Below are positions 54,058 through 64,000 of a stretch of DNA of 64,000 nt, in pieces (within the stretch, counting starts at the first letter, position 1; every line of letters begins with the position of its first letter). Origin of the DNA: Biomphalaria glabrata (taxonomy: Eukaryota > Mollusca > Gastropoda > Planorbidae). The position numbers were made by a program, and so were the translations under genes. A model generated the notes under the pieces. That model saw nothing but the letters and a program-made list of their open reading frames with translations, searched no databases and had not been told where the DNA came from. Where the stretch lies: the NCBI RefSeq assembly GCF_947242115.1, contig NC_074711.1, forward strand, positions 3,095,001 to 3,159,000, written 5' to 3'.

Positions 54058-54320
54058 GTCGCGGTGGCTGAGTGGTTAAGTGCAAGGCTTCCGAACCTGG
54101 GGTCCTGGGTTCGAATCTCGATGAAGACTGGAATTTTGAATTTCGAATATTTTGAGAGAGCCACTGAGTCCAGCCAACTCTAATGGGTACCTGACTTTAG
54201 TTAGGGAAAGTAAACACGACACCCTGCTCGTTAACCGTTTGGGCAAAGAATCAGATGACCTTAACATCATCTGCCCTATAGATCGCAAGGTCTGAAATGA
54301 GAACTTAACTATTTTTTACT
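54058..54320 (+). mobile_element. SINE family A, nearly full length
   Basis: Head GTCGCGGTGGCTGAGTGGTT (A box), B box GGGTTCGAATCTCG, GAAGACTGG, CTAATGGGTACCTG, GATGACCTTAACATCATCTG and the tail AGAACTTAACTATTTTTTAC. A small body deletion (TTGTTGTGCTGGCC region) sets it apart from 50916-51200. Confidence 0.85.
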
Positions 54321-55254
54321 TTAGTTAGGAACTGACCCAGCTCCCGCACATGGGATGTGGGTTTTGGAGGTTTTCTGTCATGGGGTTATTTTTGTTCGTC
54401 ACCATCAACTCATCTTACAACTTTGAGGGTCTCCACATATGACTATCACCAAGAACCGCCTCTGATCATTGGGATAGCAGCGTATTTAATGTCTTTATTG
54501 AGAAGGAGCTTCACGACTTTAATCTAAAACCTCTAAAAAAAACTAATTGTAATCGAATTAAATGTAGAATTCTTACCAACCTTACATTAGTAACGTCGTG
54601 GGAGGGGGGAACGGCACAGAGAAAGAGTAAAAAAAAACAACTAATTGTGACGTCAACAAACTAATCATTCTTATAGCCCCCTCCCCCTTTTCGATCTGTT
54701 TTAGGCAGTACAGGATCATTTCTCAATATGTGGGGTGCACCCTGCTAGGGAGGCACCACACGCTGACAAGGGGAGGCGACGGCGTTATTTTTGTTCCCCT
54801 CTAAAAGTTGCGCAACACTGCATAATAGCCCTTTTTTTTTTTTACTGTTGTTATCTCCCCCTTGTGTTTTTATTCCTGTCTCAAGGATAGCGTGCCTTTA
54901 AACAAAAGTAGCGCTGATGGAAGATAAAAATTAGATTAAGTGTAACAATAATAATACATCGAAAGTTGATTCTTCTAAAACACAACACAGCAGGCCTACT
55001 CCAACTCACAACAAGAGTGAGAAGATCTCTAAGCTTAAGGTTTTAATTCGTTTCAGCTTCAATAGCTTTTACATAAAAATTAGAAGAGCTATAGTCAGCC
55101 AGGGCCGGTCTTAGGCCACTACAACCTATGCGGCCGCAGTGGGCCCGTACTTTCATAGGCCCCGCGCGAAGTAAATTATTAAAAGAAACCATTTAAACTT
55201 ATTAATAAAGGGTTTCTGGAATTCTCCTAAAATTGTAAAATATAAATATATAAT
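54321..55254. other. Intergenic stretch with a CAGGGCCGG-type end
   Basis: At 55100-55180 CAGGGCCGGTCTTAGGCCACT begins a fragment like the left end of the 13650/59288 family. No gene signal. Confidence 0.45.
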
Positions 55255-55690
55255 CTTTGCGAAAGAGAAAAACTTGAAAGGAACATTAGCTAAGTTTGAC
55301 ATAGATATAAATCCAATCACTAGATTAATACACAAACTAAGGCCCGCAGTAAAATCACTGAATTTAGAAAGCCATGATAGAAGACTCAAAAGTAAAGTAG
55401 CAATTATACATAAAACACTGAACCATAATCTTCAAATACAAAAACAAAATTTAATAAAAATACTCAGAAAGACACAAAGATAAAGGCACATTACTCGTTC
55501 CATATGCTAGTAAAAATTAGTATAAATACTCCTTCTTCCCTAGTGCTATTAGAGCATGGAATGGGTTGCCTGAGCTAGCCAGGAAAACTAGTGACTTGGC
55601 AGTATTTAGGTCAGTGGTTAATATGCATGACTAGATGCATGACGCGTAGGACGTAACCATCTTTTTTTTTGAAGTAACGTCTGTATCATA
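55255..55690 (+). mobile_element. LINE family F C-terminal fragment
   Basis: Frames in order read NPITRLIHKLRPAVKSLNLES, RRLKSKVAIIHKTLNHNLQIQKQN, then (after a shift) FFPSAIRAWNGLPELARKTSDLAVFRS, and the 3' end TGACGCGTAGGACGTAACC and AACGTCTGTATCATATAAGA. It is the longest family F copy here, but it lacks the RT core. It lies 365 bp beyond the stop codon of the P450 gene, in the same DNA on the other strand. Confidence 0.82.
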
Positions 55691-55763
55691 TAAGATAAGA
55701 ATAATAATAATAGCTATATTGAGTTTCTGTTTACAAAAAATCGTTGGTTCAAGTTATTTTAAG

Positions 55764-55769
55764 TTTATT
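55764..55769 (-). terminator. Candidate polyadenylation signal of the P450 gene
   Basis: AATAAA on the minus strand about 290 bp after the stop codon at 56056-56058. Position is plausible; cleavage site not determined. Confidence 0.4.
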
Positions 55770-56055
55770 TCACTAAAAATATAATACGCCTTACATTGGT
55801 TTACTTGTTTGGTCGTATTGGGTTACAAACCAACGACTGACCAACAAAACAGTAAATCAGGAACCAGAGGTTCTCGAAATAATATTAGTGAGGTTCATGT
55901 TTTTGCTGCAACTACAAAATTCATAATGCACATTACTCCTGTGTATTGGCTGAAAGTCTATTAGCAGTAGGTAGACTCGCAACAGTCTTTACACTATATT
56001 TGATAAAAGATCTGTTTGAGAACCTTTTTTAGGTTTGATTTGCAGTGCTTGCCTT

Positions 56056-57651
56056 TTATCGTTGCCTAGCCGTAAAGATAAATGGTATGGGTTTCTCTGG
56101 GGTGATAAATGGCGTGTAAATGGGTTTAAGTCCCTCGTACTTGGGATCGACTGTGATTTTAAGTTTCTGAAGCAGTTTAGCAGTGCCCACATAAATCTCC
56201 ATTTCCGCGAACCTGCGCCCTATGCACCCTCTGGCGCCGTGGCCAAATGGCAGGTAGGCGAAAGGGTGACATTTCTTGTCTTCTGAATCCTGACGGACGA
56301 CTTCCCCTTCCCGTCTCAACCACCGCTCGGGCAGAAACTTTTTCGGCTCGCTGAAGTACCTCGCGTCCAGGGAGCTTCGGCTGCTGGACATGATAACGCT
56401 GGTTCCCTTAGGAACCAAGTAGCCACCGATTACGGTATCGATATTAAGGCTTCTCTCTGTGCCGTTAGCCAAAGGGAAATTGATGCGCATCGATTCTTTG
56501 ACACAGGCTTTTAGATAAACCAACTTCGCCAGAGCCTCAGGAGTGATGGGGTCATTCAATCCCACCAGCTCATGGACTTCTTTTGCCGCTCTTTCTTGAG
56601 CTTCCGGGTTCATGGCCAGGTTATATATTAGCAAGGTCATGTTCCTAGCCGTTGAGTCTGTCCCGCCGATCAACATGGAGTCAATTATAGCTAAAACCTT
56701 TTCCATCTGCAAGTTTCCCTTGGTGAGCATCGACTCCAGCAAGTTTGATTCCTGAGCTGGACGCTCGAGGTCAGTTCTGTTGACATCCTGGACAATTTTT
56801 CGAACGTATATCATAGCCCTTTGGCGAATCAACTTCATGGCATTTTCATAACTTCTATAGAAGGCATCGTCTGCTGTTCTTAGGTAGCGCCTCTCCATGC
56901 CAAGCATGGCTAAGAAAATGCTTTTCAAACAGAGTTTTAACGCATGTAAAAGCTCCAAGCGGTCAGGGGAGTCGCATGTAGTGGGATCTAAGAAGCCAAG
57001 CCTTTGGTTAAAACAAACCACGCCGATACTTTCAAGTGCGAACTTGAAGAGCAGTTCTGACTGGGCATCAGGGCTAAGTGTTGGGTTTTGCAGCTGGTTC
57101 ACGAAATCGTCTGCGACATGATTCTGGGCGGGAAGATAGTGGATGCAAACAGAGGGTTTCATGAGAAGGGGGTTAATGGCGCTTCTCAGCTCCTGCCAGG
57201 CTGGTCCTGACACCGTACCAAGAGCGGGCGGGAGGCCGTTTCGTTCTCGGAAGACTTTGCTCAAGGTCATGAGGCGTCTCAGCGGGAAGGCACCTTCGTT
57301 TCTGAATATGGCTTCTGCGTCCTCGGCGTTGTCAGTGTGTACACTGTAGTCTTTTCCCAGCCTCGATTTGAACACGGGACCGTACTTCTCGTGCAAGTCT
57401 GCGACCAGAGCTCCGAAGTTTTCCGGAGAGTGTCTGCTGAATGGTGCGAACATCAGTGCCGTGCCAATGTAAGGGAGTTTCATTAGACCTGACGGTCCGG
57501 GCATTAGTCTCATAGGAAGCACTTTGGAAGTTGGCAAAACTTCTCGGCTTTTTGCGGCGCTAACGCCATCACAGAAACAGCGGGCCAGTAAGTAAGTAGT
57601 GACAAGTGACCCATTGGCTGGAACATGGCGCGCCGTCCCCATAATAATCAT
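56056..57651 (-). CDS. Cytochrome P450, mitochondrial clan (CYP10-like)
   Basis: A heme-thiolate monooxygenase, 531 residues from the chosen ATG. Motifs in order: proline-rich hinge PGPSG (51-55); helix C WQELR (152-156, the W-x3-R that binds heme propionate); helix I GGTDST (329-334); helix K ESMR (386-389, E-x2-R); PERW (441-444); heme loop FGHGARGCIGRR (469-480, ligand Cys476). The R-x-C-x-G-R-R form of the loop is the mark of mitochondrial P450s served by adrenodoxin. The first 27 residues hold Arg but no acidic residue, fitting a matrix-targeting presequence. Length is normal for the clan. The coding part has no intron. Helix I has Ser in place of the usual first Thr of AGxDTT. The nearest known gastropod relative in type is CYP10 of Lymnaea, from general knowledge, unconfirmed. 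Start: the frame runs open 25 codons further upstream, but that part contains a splice acceptor. Confidence 0.95.
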   Translation of the reverse strand: MIIMGTARHVPANGSLVTTYLLARCFCDGVSAAKSREVLPTSKVLPMRLMPGPSGLMKLPYIGTALMFAPFSRHSPENFGALVADLHEKYGPVFKSRLGKDYSVHTDNAEDAEAIFRNEGAFPLRRLMTLSKVFRERNGLPPALGTVSGPAWQELRSAINPLLMKPSVCIHYLPAQNHVADDFVNQLQNPTLSPDAQSELLFKFALESIGVVCFNQRLGFLDPTTCDSPDRLELLHALKLCLKSIFLAMLGMERRYLRTADDAFYRSYENAMKLIRQRAMIYVRKIVQDVNRTDLERPAQESNLLESMLTKGNLQMEKVLAIIDSMLIGGTDSTARNMTLLIYNLAMNPEAQERAAKEVHELVGLNDPITPEALAKLVYLKACVKESMRINFPLANGTERSLNIDTVIGGYLVPKGTSVIMSSSRSSLDARYFSEPKKFLPERWLRREGEVVRQDSEDKKCHPFAYLPFGHGARGCIGRRFAEMEIYVGTAKLLQKLKITVDPKYEGLKPIYTPFITPEKPIPFIFTARQR

Positions 57652-57686
57652 TCTGAAAAAGGAGGAACAGAATATATAGGTTAGTG
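57652..57686 (-). other. Splice acceptor with branch point, 5' to the P450 coding exon
   Basis: On the minus strand CACTAAC (57680-57686, branch A at 57681) is followed by TTCTGTTCCTCCTTTTTCAG (57672-57653), and one base later the ATG at 57651. Branch consensus, pyrimidine tract and CAG lie at the right spacing (28 nt). This implies an upstream exon, probably 5' untranslated, beyond 57690. Confidence 0.8.
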
Positions 57687-58188
57687 CTTCTGTAAATGCA
57701 ATGAATAGTAAACAACTGCTCCCCACATATTAAATAATGCATTGTAGGGGCATAGTGGATTTATTAACAAAATAGTACAACTGAGTTGAGACAATGTACA
57801 TTATGCCAAGTTATTTTTTTTTTACCTTAATTTCTTCAAGGAATCCATCTAATTAGTTCTGGAATTTCGCCGTTTTTTTTTTTCTTTAGCACAGCGTTTC
57901 TCAAACTATGGGCAAAGGGAAACGAGGGCATTTTTTTTTTAAATGAAGTACCAAAAAAAAATGTTTATAGTAGCATTTGCAGTAATAAATCCATATTTCA
58001 GTATTAACTAAATACAAAAACTACATCATTGTCAAGGTTTAAAAAAATTAAATAATTAAATTGACGTTACTTCCTCACTTATAAGACTCTTGATCAAAAC
58101 TTGTTTAGAGATTAGTTTATCATTTCAGTTCTCGTGTTTATGTCTGTTATGCTCTCATAGCACCTCGAGCCCACATTTTGTTTGTTAA

Positions 58189-59109
58189 AGGGAAACTCCG
58201 AAGGTTTTTCAAATTTGAGTTATTGACATATTTAAATTCTGCGTAAAAAGTTGTAATAGTAAACATTTTACCATTTTTTATTTAAATGCTTAGAAACATT
58301 TATATTTAATTAATTAGTAAATTATTGACATCTAAAAAAAAACGGGGTTCTATTATATTTTGTTTTTAGGTTAGGCATACGTCACTTCCCTCAACAATAC
58401 TGAAAGGGAAACTAGATTTGACCAATCGTATCGCTTAATTCTTACAGTAGCTGTTAGGCTGTAAGTCCTAGTGACGGCCTAGTCAAGCGCTATGATACAG
58501 TTATATATAGATAGATTTAAAAGCATTAGGTTAACCAACTCGAGAAAAAAAGTACATTTTCATCTAAGCCCCTCCCTGTCCCAAGAAGTAAATAGGTCGC
58601 AGGTCTAACTGGTCAGTGTAAGCGGCGCCTTCGACATTGAGGGGTCACGGAGGTCACGGTGTAAGGCTAGTCTAGACTACGTGTAGTCAGTCATGACAAG
58701 ACAACCAAGCGATAGTGTTTGTTGTATGTTGAGTGGTCAGGCGAGAAGATACACACTGCCGTGGTTAGTCATGCATGTAAATCTCCTTAAACACGCATTT
58801 TTTTCTCTTTGCTTACAAGATCCTAGATCTAACTGCATAGACGAAGATATATTTCTTTTACGAGAATGTAAACTTTACTGTATGGTCTCCCGTTATACAA
58901 TAAGTCAATAGATTAAATTAATAGGTTAGTGTGACGTCACAGAAACCCGGTGAAAGTCTGACCGTTTTGGATGCGCAGGAAAATTACGTCAGAAAAATAT
59001 CAATTACTAAGTTATTATTGCAAATAAAAACAAAATAATAATATATTCACTATCTGTAAATCAAAACACATATTATATCAAAAATTGTCAAAACCATCGG
59101 AGTTTCCCT
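58189..59109 (+). mobile_element. TTAA-flanked TIR element, 921 bp (AGGGAAACTCCG ends)
   Basis: Perfect 12-bp ends AGGGAAACTCCG / CGGAGTTTCCCT, extended by GG(T)TTTT, with TTAA directly outside on both sides (58185-58188, 59110-59113). A TTAA target is typical of piggyBac-type transposition. No transposase frame. It contains a CRE-like TGACGTCA at 58932-58939 and a TACGTCACTTCC near 58379. Nested in the hAT element above. Confidence 0.85.
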
Positions 59110-59287
59110 TTAACAGCGCTATATAAATGAGAAAATTAGACCCTGTTATTATAATTAGAGTTTTATACTCAAACGCCTCTAATGGCAAACGCCTCTCAGT
59201 ATATGCCTGTCCAACCGGCACCTTCCACACGGTCACGGAGGTCACGGTCCAACCCCTCTTCTCTATTTAGCTTTATCTGACCTATAC

Positions 59288-59590
59288 CAGGGTAGCTCTT
59301 CCATTGGTGGGGGCCTCACACATGACTAAGAAAAAATAGAAAAAAAATTGCAATACTTGGATCAGGTCTCCAGGACTCTGTTTATTAGTCTAACACTGTC
59401 TCTACTACGGAAATTGCGATGTATGAATTTCAGTTATTTGTCAATTTAGAGATAGACACAGGTAGATTTTTAATAAATTGAGTAATTTTTTATTTTGTTT
59501 TTTTTTAGCTGTTTGTTTTGATTTTGTATTTTATTTAGAGACACCGAATTTATATCGCCTAGGGCCTCCGATTATCTAAGGCCGGCCCTG
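59288..59590 (+). mobile_element. CAGGGCCGGC-family TIR element, nested, 7-bp target duplication
   Basis: Left end CAGGGTAGCTCTTCCATTGG (GGTGGGGGCCTC follows, as in 13650-15441) and right end TCTAAGGCCGGCCCTG. The flanks CCTATAC (59281-59287) and CCTAAAC (59591-59597) form a 7-bp duplication with one change. About 303 bp, non-coding. Confidence 0.75.
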
Positions 59591-59730
59591 CCTAAACTCT
59601 TCTTACTAGGAGAAGAAATAGTGCTTAATAAGAGGAAAACGCTTGACGACGGGGCTCCGCCAGAGACCTCGCTTATCTATTGACATCCTAACTGGAGGGT
59701 GTCACTAGTAAAAAAGTTTGAGAAACACTG

Positions 59731-61005
59731 TCTTTAGAATTAAGTCATGTGTCAAGTTTATTTCATTAGAAAGTATGATATAACACATACAATACGTCCA
59801 TGTTATGGTAAGAATGTATTATCTCCCCTGCCTCTATAATTTAAAAACGTTTCTTTGCTAAGAATAGCTAGATGAATGATCAGTTTTAAAGAGCTATGGA
59901 AGTACTAGATCTATCTAGTTAGAAATTCTAAAGGTTCATGCGAAACATGTATAACAAACAATTACATTGAGAGTTAAAAAGCTAAGATGGTAATCGATCT
60001 ATCAGGTTAAAAGCCTACATTGTAGACTTTGAAAGAATTATGGGAGAACTCGATCTCTCAGGTTCACGAACATTTAAATGCGGTAGTGTTCAAGTATCTA
60101 CATGAAGCATTGTAACACGATACCTTTCAAACGATACCACCCAATAAATGAGACTTACTATCTAGTCTTTAGGTATAATATTACTTTTGGCGTCATGTGA
60201 GCAGAAGACCGCTACCTTACCTTAGAATCGATAACAGAAGATAAGGGAATAAACAACTCAGGAAATCGATGATTTGGGTGAAATATTAGTACGCCAAACG
60301 ATACTTTGAATTAGGCAGACGACATCCTGTCCAATGAAACTAATAATGTGATTAACGAAACGGGGTCGTGTTACAATAGCACAAATCTATATCGATTTTT
60401 TTGTGATAGAGATAGCTTAACATTGTTGGCCTTTGTATTTTGTGAATAGAAATTCATTTAGACATGTCGGTTTCGAGATTAAGCTGACACTGAATTTAAC
60501 GTTTTTGTCTCGAGAGTAGCGCTTTAAAATAAGACGATCATTGATATGAGAGTAGGCTTTAGTTAAACAGAGTTTTTGATTGGACAGTTGTTTTTTTTTT
60601 AGATGTTATCAGTTTAATCAAGCTCTGCTTCTACTCAAACATTCAATGTAATGAGTTTGATGGACATTAGATCTAATTTGTTAAAAGTTCGAAGTGATAT
60701 TAATGTGATAATTTAAATAAAAAGGACAAGATTTCTCTAGAGACACTGAAACGTTTCTCTAACACAATTGTTGCTAGTAACGATATAGCAAAGGGAGTTT
60801 GTGTTTCACACAAACTCGGATGCGGCCCCAGAGGTCCAACCACGGGTTATCTGTTTGGTAAGCAATGAAAGTAATAAAAAAAAAGCAAGTTTTAATATAT
60901 TCAGCACAAATTTCATGTGCTACGAAGTAGGCCTACAGACTATCAACAACCATATTCCCCTCTCCCATAAAAATGATACGTTTGGTTGTATTATTAGGCC
61001 GGCTG
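59731..61005. other. Intergenic stretch upstream of the P450 gene, nothing recognised
   Basis: Candidate place for the 5' untranslated exon and promoter of the P450 gene, but I see no TATA/initiator or donor that can be singled out. The largest frame (60801-61109, 102 codons) enters the next repeat. Confidence 0.4.
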
Positions 61006-61330
61006 ACGTTAAGATAAGACAAGATAAGATAATTTTATTGGTCCAAACAAATGAAAATTTAGTTAGACTCCAATTGTCCATTATAACATTATTACCACTA
61101 CAACAGTAACATTACAGTTGCAAATACGAACAACATTCACACACGCATCATACACACACATACACACGCTCAGCGCTTTATGAATTAGTCTTCTGTGTAC
61201 CTCTGGGTGACGTCAAATGGCATTAAAATTAAGCGAAATAAAGGAGTTTTAAATCTTTCTGTTCTAGCCTTAACAGCGTGAAGCCGACCACTTCGTCCAG
61301 ATCGGACGTTGCTATTATTAGGCAAAGTTA
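61006..61330 (-). mobile_element. LINE tail of a further family
   Basis: The minus strand carries RSGRSGRLHAVKARTERFKTPLF, which resembles the R-x-R-T-E-R-Y-K-x-S-F-F end of CR1/L2-type reverse transcriptases. The 3' end is GGACCAATAAAATTATCTTATCTTG. Decayed. Confidence 0.6.
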
Positions 61331-61637
61331 ATACCCATAAGTGAACTTGTTGTTTATGAAGATACTGCTATATGTGAGCATGGTCTAACGGGTGTGGTCA
61401 TCTAATGGGTTGTTAAATGACCAAGCTCTCATTCATGGCCAGTGGAAAAAGTCCTTTCCTTTAGTCAACTTTTTAAAAGGCTCGTGGCCTCTGCAACGCA
61501 AGAATTACAAGCAATAAATGTCCCCAAACATATCATAATTAATGTTGTCACTAAACACTGCCTATTTAATCTGGTTTTAATAATGTCCACAGATAGGTCT
61601 ATACAATATGCTTTTTTTTTAAATTCCAAAACAAAAA

Positions 61638-61638
<1 letters not shown>

Positions 61639-61728
<90 letters not shown>
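61639..61728. repeat. (TA)n microsatellite, 45 units
   Basis: An uninterrupted 90-bp TA run. The Ile-Tyr frames across it on both strands are spurious. Confidence 0.97.
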
Positions 61729-61729
<1 letters not shown>

Positions 61730-61731
<2 letters not shown>

Positions 61732-62280
61732 CACAAACTTAAAGCAGCTTTTTTTTGCCTAATGTCCATTAAAGAATTAAATGTAAATCTCTAAGCCTGC
61801 CCTATTGCTTTATTAACAAAACAAAAAAAGAAAAGAGTCACAGAAAATACCTTCGTTATGTAGAGGACATCTCTGGACGTCACTTTGTACTGGGCCGAGA
61901 CTTAATAACAGTTTTAGCCAGCCCGTTTATCGGAAGAGGCCACTTAATAGAGCTATTTAGGGCTCGTCTGAGCTTAGATTTAGTTTTTTTTATTTTTAAG
62001 AAACTGTTGGAAATGAAATAGTGTTATCTCCCTTCCAAAAAATAACGTTTTACTTTATTTAAATGTAGAGATATTAAAATTAAATCTCAATCCATTTTTT
62101 TTAACGAATATAAGGGCAATTTATTATTGCGACGTATTGAAAGGTTAACTAAATAGTTGGACTATTAAACTTGGTTGATATATTTATTTACTTAAAACTT
62201 TGTTTAGTGGAGTTCATTTCAACACACACACAAATTGAATTGAATTATATTACTTAAAAAGTAAAATCTTCGTCTCCTAT
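61730..62280. other. AT-rich intergenic stretch, nothing recognised
   Basis: No frames or repeats of note. Confidence 0.5.
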
Positions 62281-62282
62281 CT

Positions 62283-62480
62283 TAATCTCTCCTTCTCTCT
62301 CTCTTTATTTTTCTCTTTATCTCTAACTCTCTCTCTTCATCTCTCTCTTTATCTCTATCTCTCTCTCTTCATCTCTCTCTTTTCCTCTCTCTCTATTTTT
62401 TTTTCTACATATGTTTTTCTCTCTCTCTCTCTTTATCACTCTCTATTTATATCTCTCTCTTTATCTCTATATATCTATTT
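62283..62480. repeat. Pyrimidine-rich (TCTCTCTTTA)n tract
   Basis: CTCTCTCTTTATCTCTATCT units, about 200 bp. Confidence 0.88.
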
Positions 62481-62929
62481 CTCTTTATTTTTGGTTCTTT
62501 CTTTTCATCCGCAATCAAGACTTCAACCCTTCCCAATGTACAACCACGAGCTAATCCTGCACCTACCCACCCCCCACTTTTCATTGCATCCAACATCCGT
62601 TGTTCTGTAGCCTATATATAGCTCTTGGTCATCTGACCATCTGCAGTCTTACCAGCTTCCGGTGAAGGGAATGAGATATGGAAAGGGTCAGCTGTCAGAT
62701 TTGGAGGCACACTGTGTGTAAGGAGAAGGGGGGGGGGTTACAGTCTGCAGCTTTAGAGTGACGTAACTATTTTCTCCTCGTCTGTCCGATCTATTTATTT
62801 CCTGCGGTCATCTCCACTGACCTATATACATCGTAATGAACTTAGAAGTTTGATAAACAAAATGTAATGGGGAAAATTTATCAAAAAATATATTTTTACA
62901 ATTTGATACCTAAAAGAGTCAAGACAATC

Positions 62930-63225
62930 ACCACACTCTAGAACATAAAGAAAGAAGCAACACAAAGTCTCTAGAACACAGAGAAAGAATCAACACTTAG
63001 TCTCTAAAGAAAGAAGCAACACAAAGTCTCTAGAACACAGAGAAAGAATCAACACTTAGTCTCTAAAGAAAGAAGCAACACAAAGTCTCTAGAACACAGA
63101 GAAAGAATCAACACATAGTCTCTAAAGAAAGAAGCAACACAAAGTCTCTAGAACACAGAGAAAGAATCAACACATAGTCTCTAAAGAAAGAACCCAAAAT
63201 CTCTAGAACACAGAGAAAGAACATT
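62930..63225. repeat. 59-bp minisatellite, about five copies
   Basis: CTAGAACACAGAGAAAGAATC starts at 62971, 63030 and at 59-bp steps after that. Each unit contains two related halves, CTCTAGAACACAGAGAAAGA and CTCTAAAGAAAGAAGCAACAC, so the repeat grew from a unit of about 27-32 bp. Confidence 0.93.
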
Positions 63226-64000
63226 TCTGTGTGCTGTGTCTATTCTCTTTTGTTCAAGGATCAATAAAGCAGTCTTAGTCTTTGCGAAATTTTCTACCGA
63301 CCAATAGAAACTCCAAGTACCCATATACAGCCAATTCCCTCTATACTATCACCAGATCATATCATGGACTATCTGCAGCTGTGTATCCACAACAGTTGGT
63401 TCCAGAATGCCCGTTCATGCTTCATTACTCAATGTACGCTGGCCTTGGTCCGTATGTCAGCCAGTCACGCAGATAACTCTACAGACGAAATGTAAAAAAA
63501 AAAAATGTGTAATGAAATAAATAAGTCCAAACTGAGATGACGTACTTTCAAATACCTCTCACTCCCCCCACCCCCCAATTCTTATTTCCCCACTCCCTGG
63601 TAGTTCTTCATTCCGCAGTTCTCTGTTAGTCTGATGCCAGACAAACCTAACCACACAGAAATTGCTTCTCATGTTTATGTGGCACTTCAAAAAGTTGTTT
63701 TCATAAATTGAGCGTTAATATTTTCGTCAATAGTTTCTTCCTGGCAATTTTTCCAAACTAATATTCCCAAATAAACAAAAACTTGAAGCGCACTTGAACT
63801 TTTCACAAAATAAACAACAAAGATTGCAACAATTTTCCTTGGCCTTGACATTTCTGACTACTTCATCGTCTGGTGCATAAAAGTATCAATGTAAAAAATA
63901 TATATATATTTATTTATTTTGTTTGCTTTTATAACCTTTCTTTTTATCTCAACAAATAACATTGCAGTTTGTAAAAAAACTGGCCAAGAGTTAAAAATTG
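63226..64000. other. Intergenic stretch, nothing recognised
   Basis: One 64-codon plus frame (63282-63476) of ordinary composition (ANSLYTITRSYHGLSAAVY) with no motif. It is the only non-repeat frame here worth noting. Confidence 0.4.

Larger units (their letters stand above)
57892..59730 (+). mobile_element. hAT-type element (CAGYGTTTCTCAAAC ends) carrying two nested elements
   Basis: Left end CAGCGTTTCTCAAAC and right end GTTTGAGAAACACTG are inverted repeats. The flanks read TCTTTAGCA (left) and TCTTTAGA (right), an 8-bp duplication with one inserted base. Inside lie a TTAA element (58189-59109) and a CAGGGCCGGC element (59288-59590); without them about 610 bp remains, so this is a non-autonomous copy. 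It lies upstream of the P450 exon, probably within its 5' intron. Confidence 0.85.

Noticed and set aside
54058-54130. Functional tRNA gene at the head of the SINE
   Set aside because: No complete cloverleaf, and the same sequence with the same body recurs about ten times as a SINE.
57652-57726. 25-residue hydrophobic N-terminal extension of the P450 frame
   Set aside because: It spans a branch point, pyrimidine tract and CAG acceptor, so it is very likely intron; the ATG at 57651 gives the normal length and a presequence-like start.
61442-61762. Frames across the (TA)n run
   Set aside because: Ile-Tyr repeats from a dinucleotide microsatellite.
1-64000. LTR retrotransposon, endogenous virus or Polinton copies
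   Set aside because: No paired long terminal repeats, no gag, protease, integrase or capsid-like frames were recognised; all reverse-transcriptase pieces are of LINE type.

Overview
The window looks like nuclear DNA of a heterobranch gastropod, most likely a freshwater pulmonate snail. This is an inference from three things: AT-rich DNA crowded with short tRNA-derived SINEs, non-LTR retrotransposon tails ending in GATAA-type repeats, and a mitochondrial-clan cytochrome P450 of the kind known from pond snails. No prokaryotic layout is present (no operons, no CRISPR), and I see no LTR retroelement, endogenous virus or Polinton.

Only one ordinary protein gene is convincing. It is a complete cytochrome P450 on the minus strand (56056-57651, 531 residues, no intron inside the coding part), with a branch point, pyrimidine tract and CAG acceptor directly before its ATG. 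Two identical tRNA-His(GTG) genes lie on opposite strands at 2809-2880 (+) and 11207-11278 (-). Both sit in a homologous block of about 250 bp, so they arose by inverted segmental duplication.

Layout. 0-13 kb: tRNA-His copy 1, a near-perfect 312-bp inverted repeat with tRNA-like heads (3.2-4.1 kb), a LINE broken by two later insertions (4.8-6.2 kb), an I-clade LINE end, a 59-bp minisatellite, a 15-bp minisatellite, and tRNA-His copy 2. 13-16 kb: a nested stack of hAT-type elements with a transposase remnant. 16-41 kb: long pyrimidine/purine tracts, a 29-bp minisatellite (18-19 kb), LINE tails, SINEs, MITEs, and a 1.7-kb GATGARGT satellite with a 352-bp higher-order repeat. 41-55 kb: more SINEs (one with a clean 15-bp target duplication), LINE tails, 24-bp and 30-bp minisatellites. 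55-60 kb: the P450 gene, with a three-layer transposon stack in what is probably its 5' intron. 60-64 kb: intergenic DNA with a LINE tail, a (TA)n tract and a second 59-bp minisatellite.

Most long open frames are artefacts of tandem repeats whose unit lacks stop codons. The transposon record is unusually readable: several elements keep exact target-site duplications, so the order of insertion can be worked out. No coherent new multigene system is visible. The best leads are the tRNA-His inverted duplication, the long hairpin at 3.2-4.1 kb, an element family with 7-bp target duplications, and the TTAA-flanked mini-elements.
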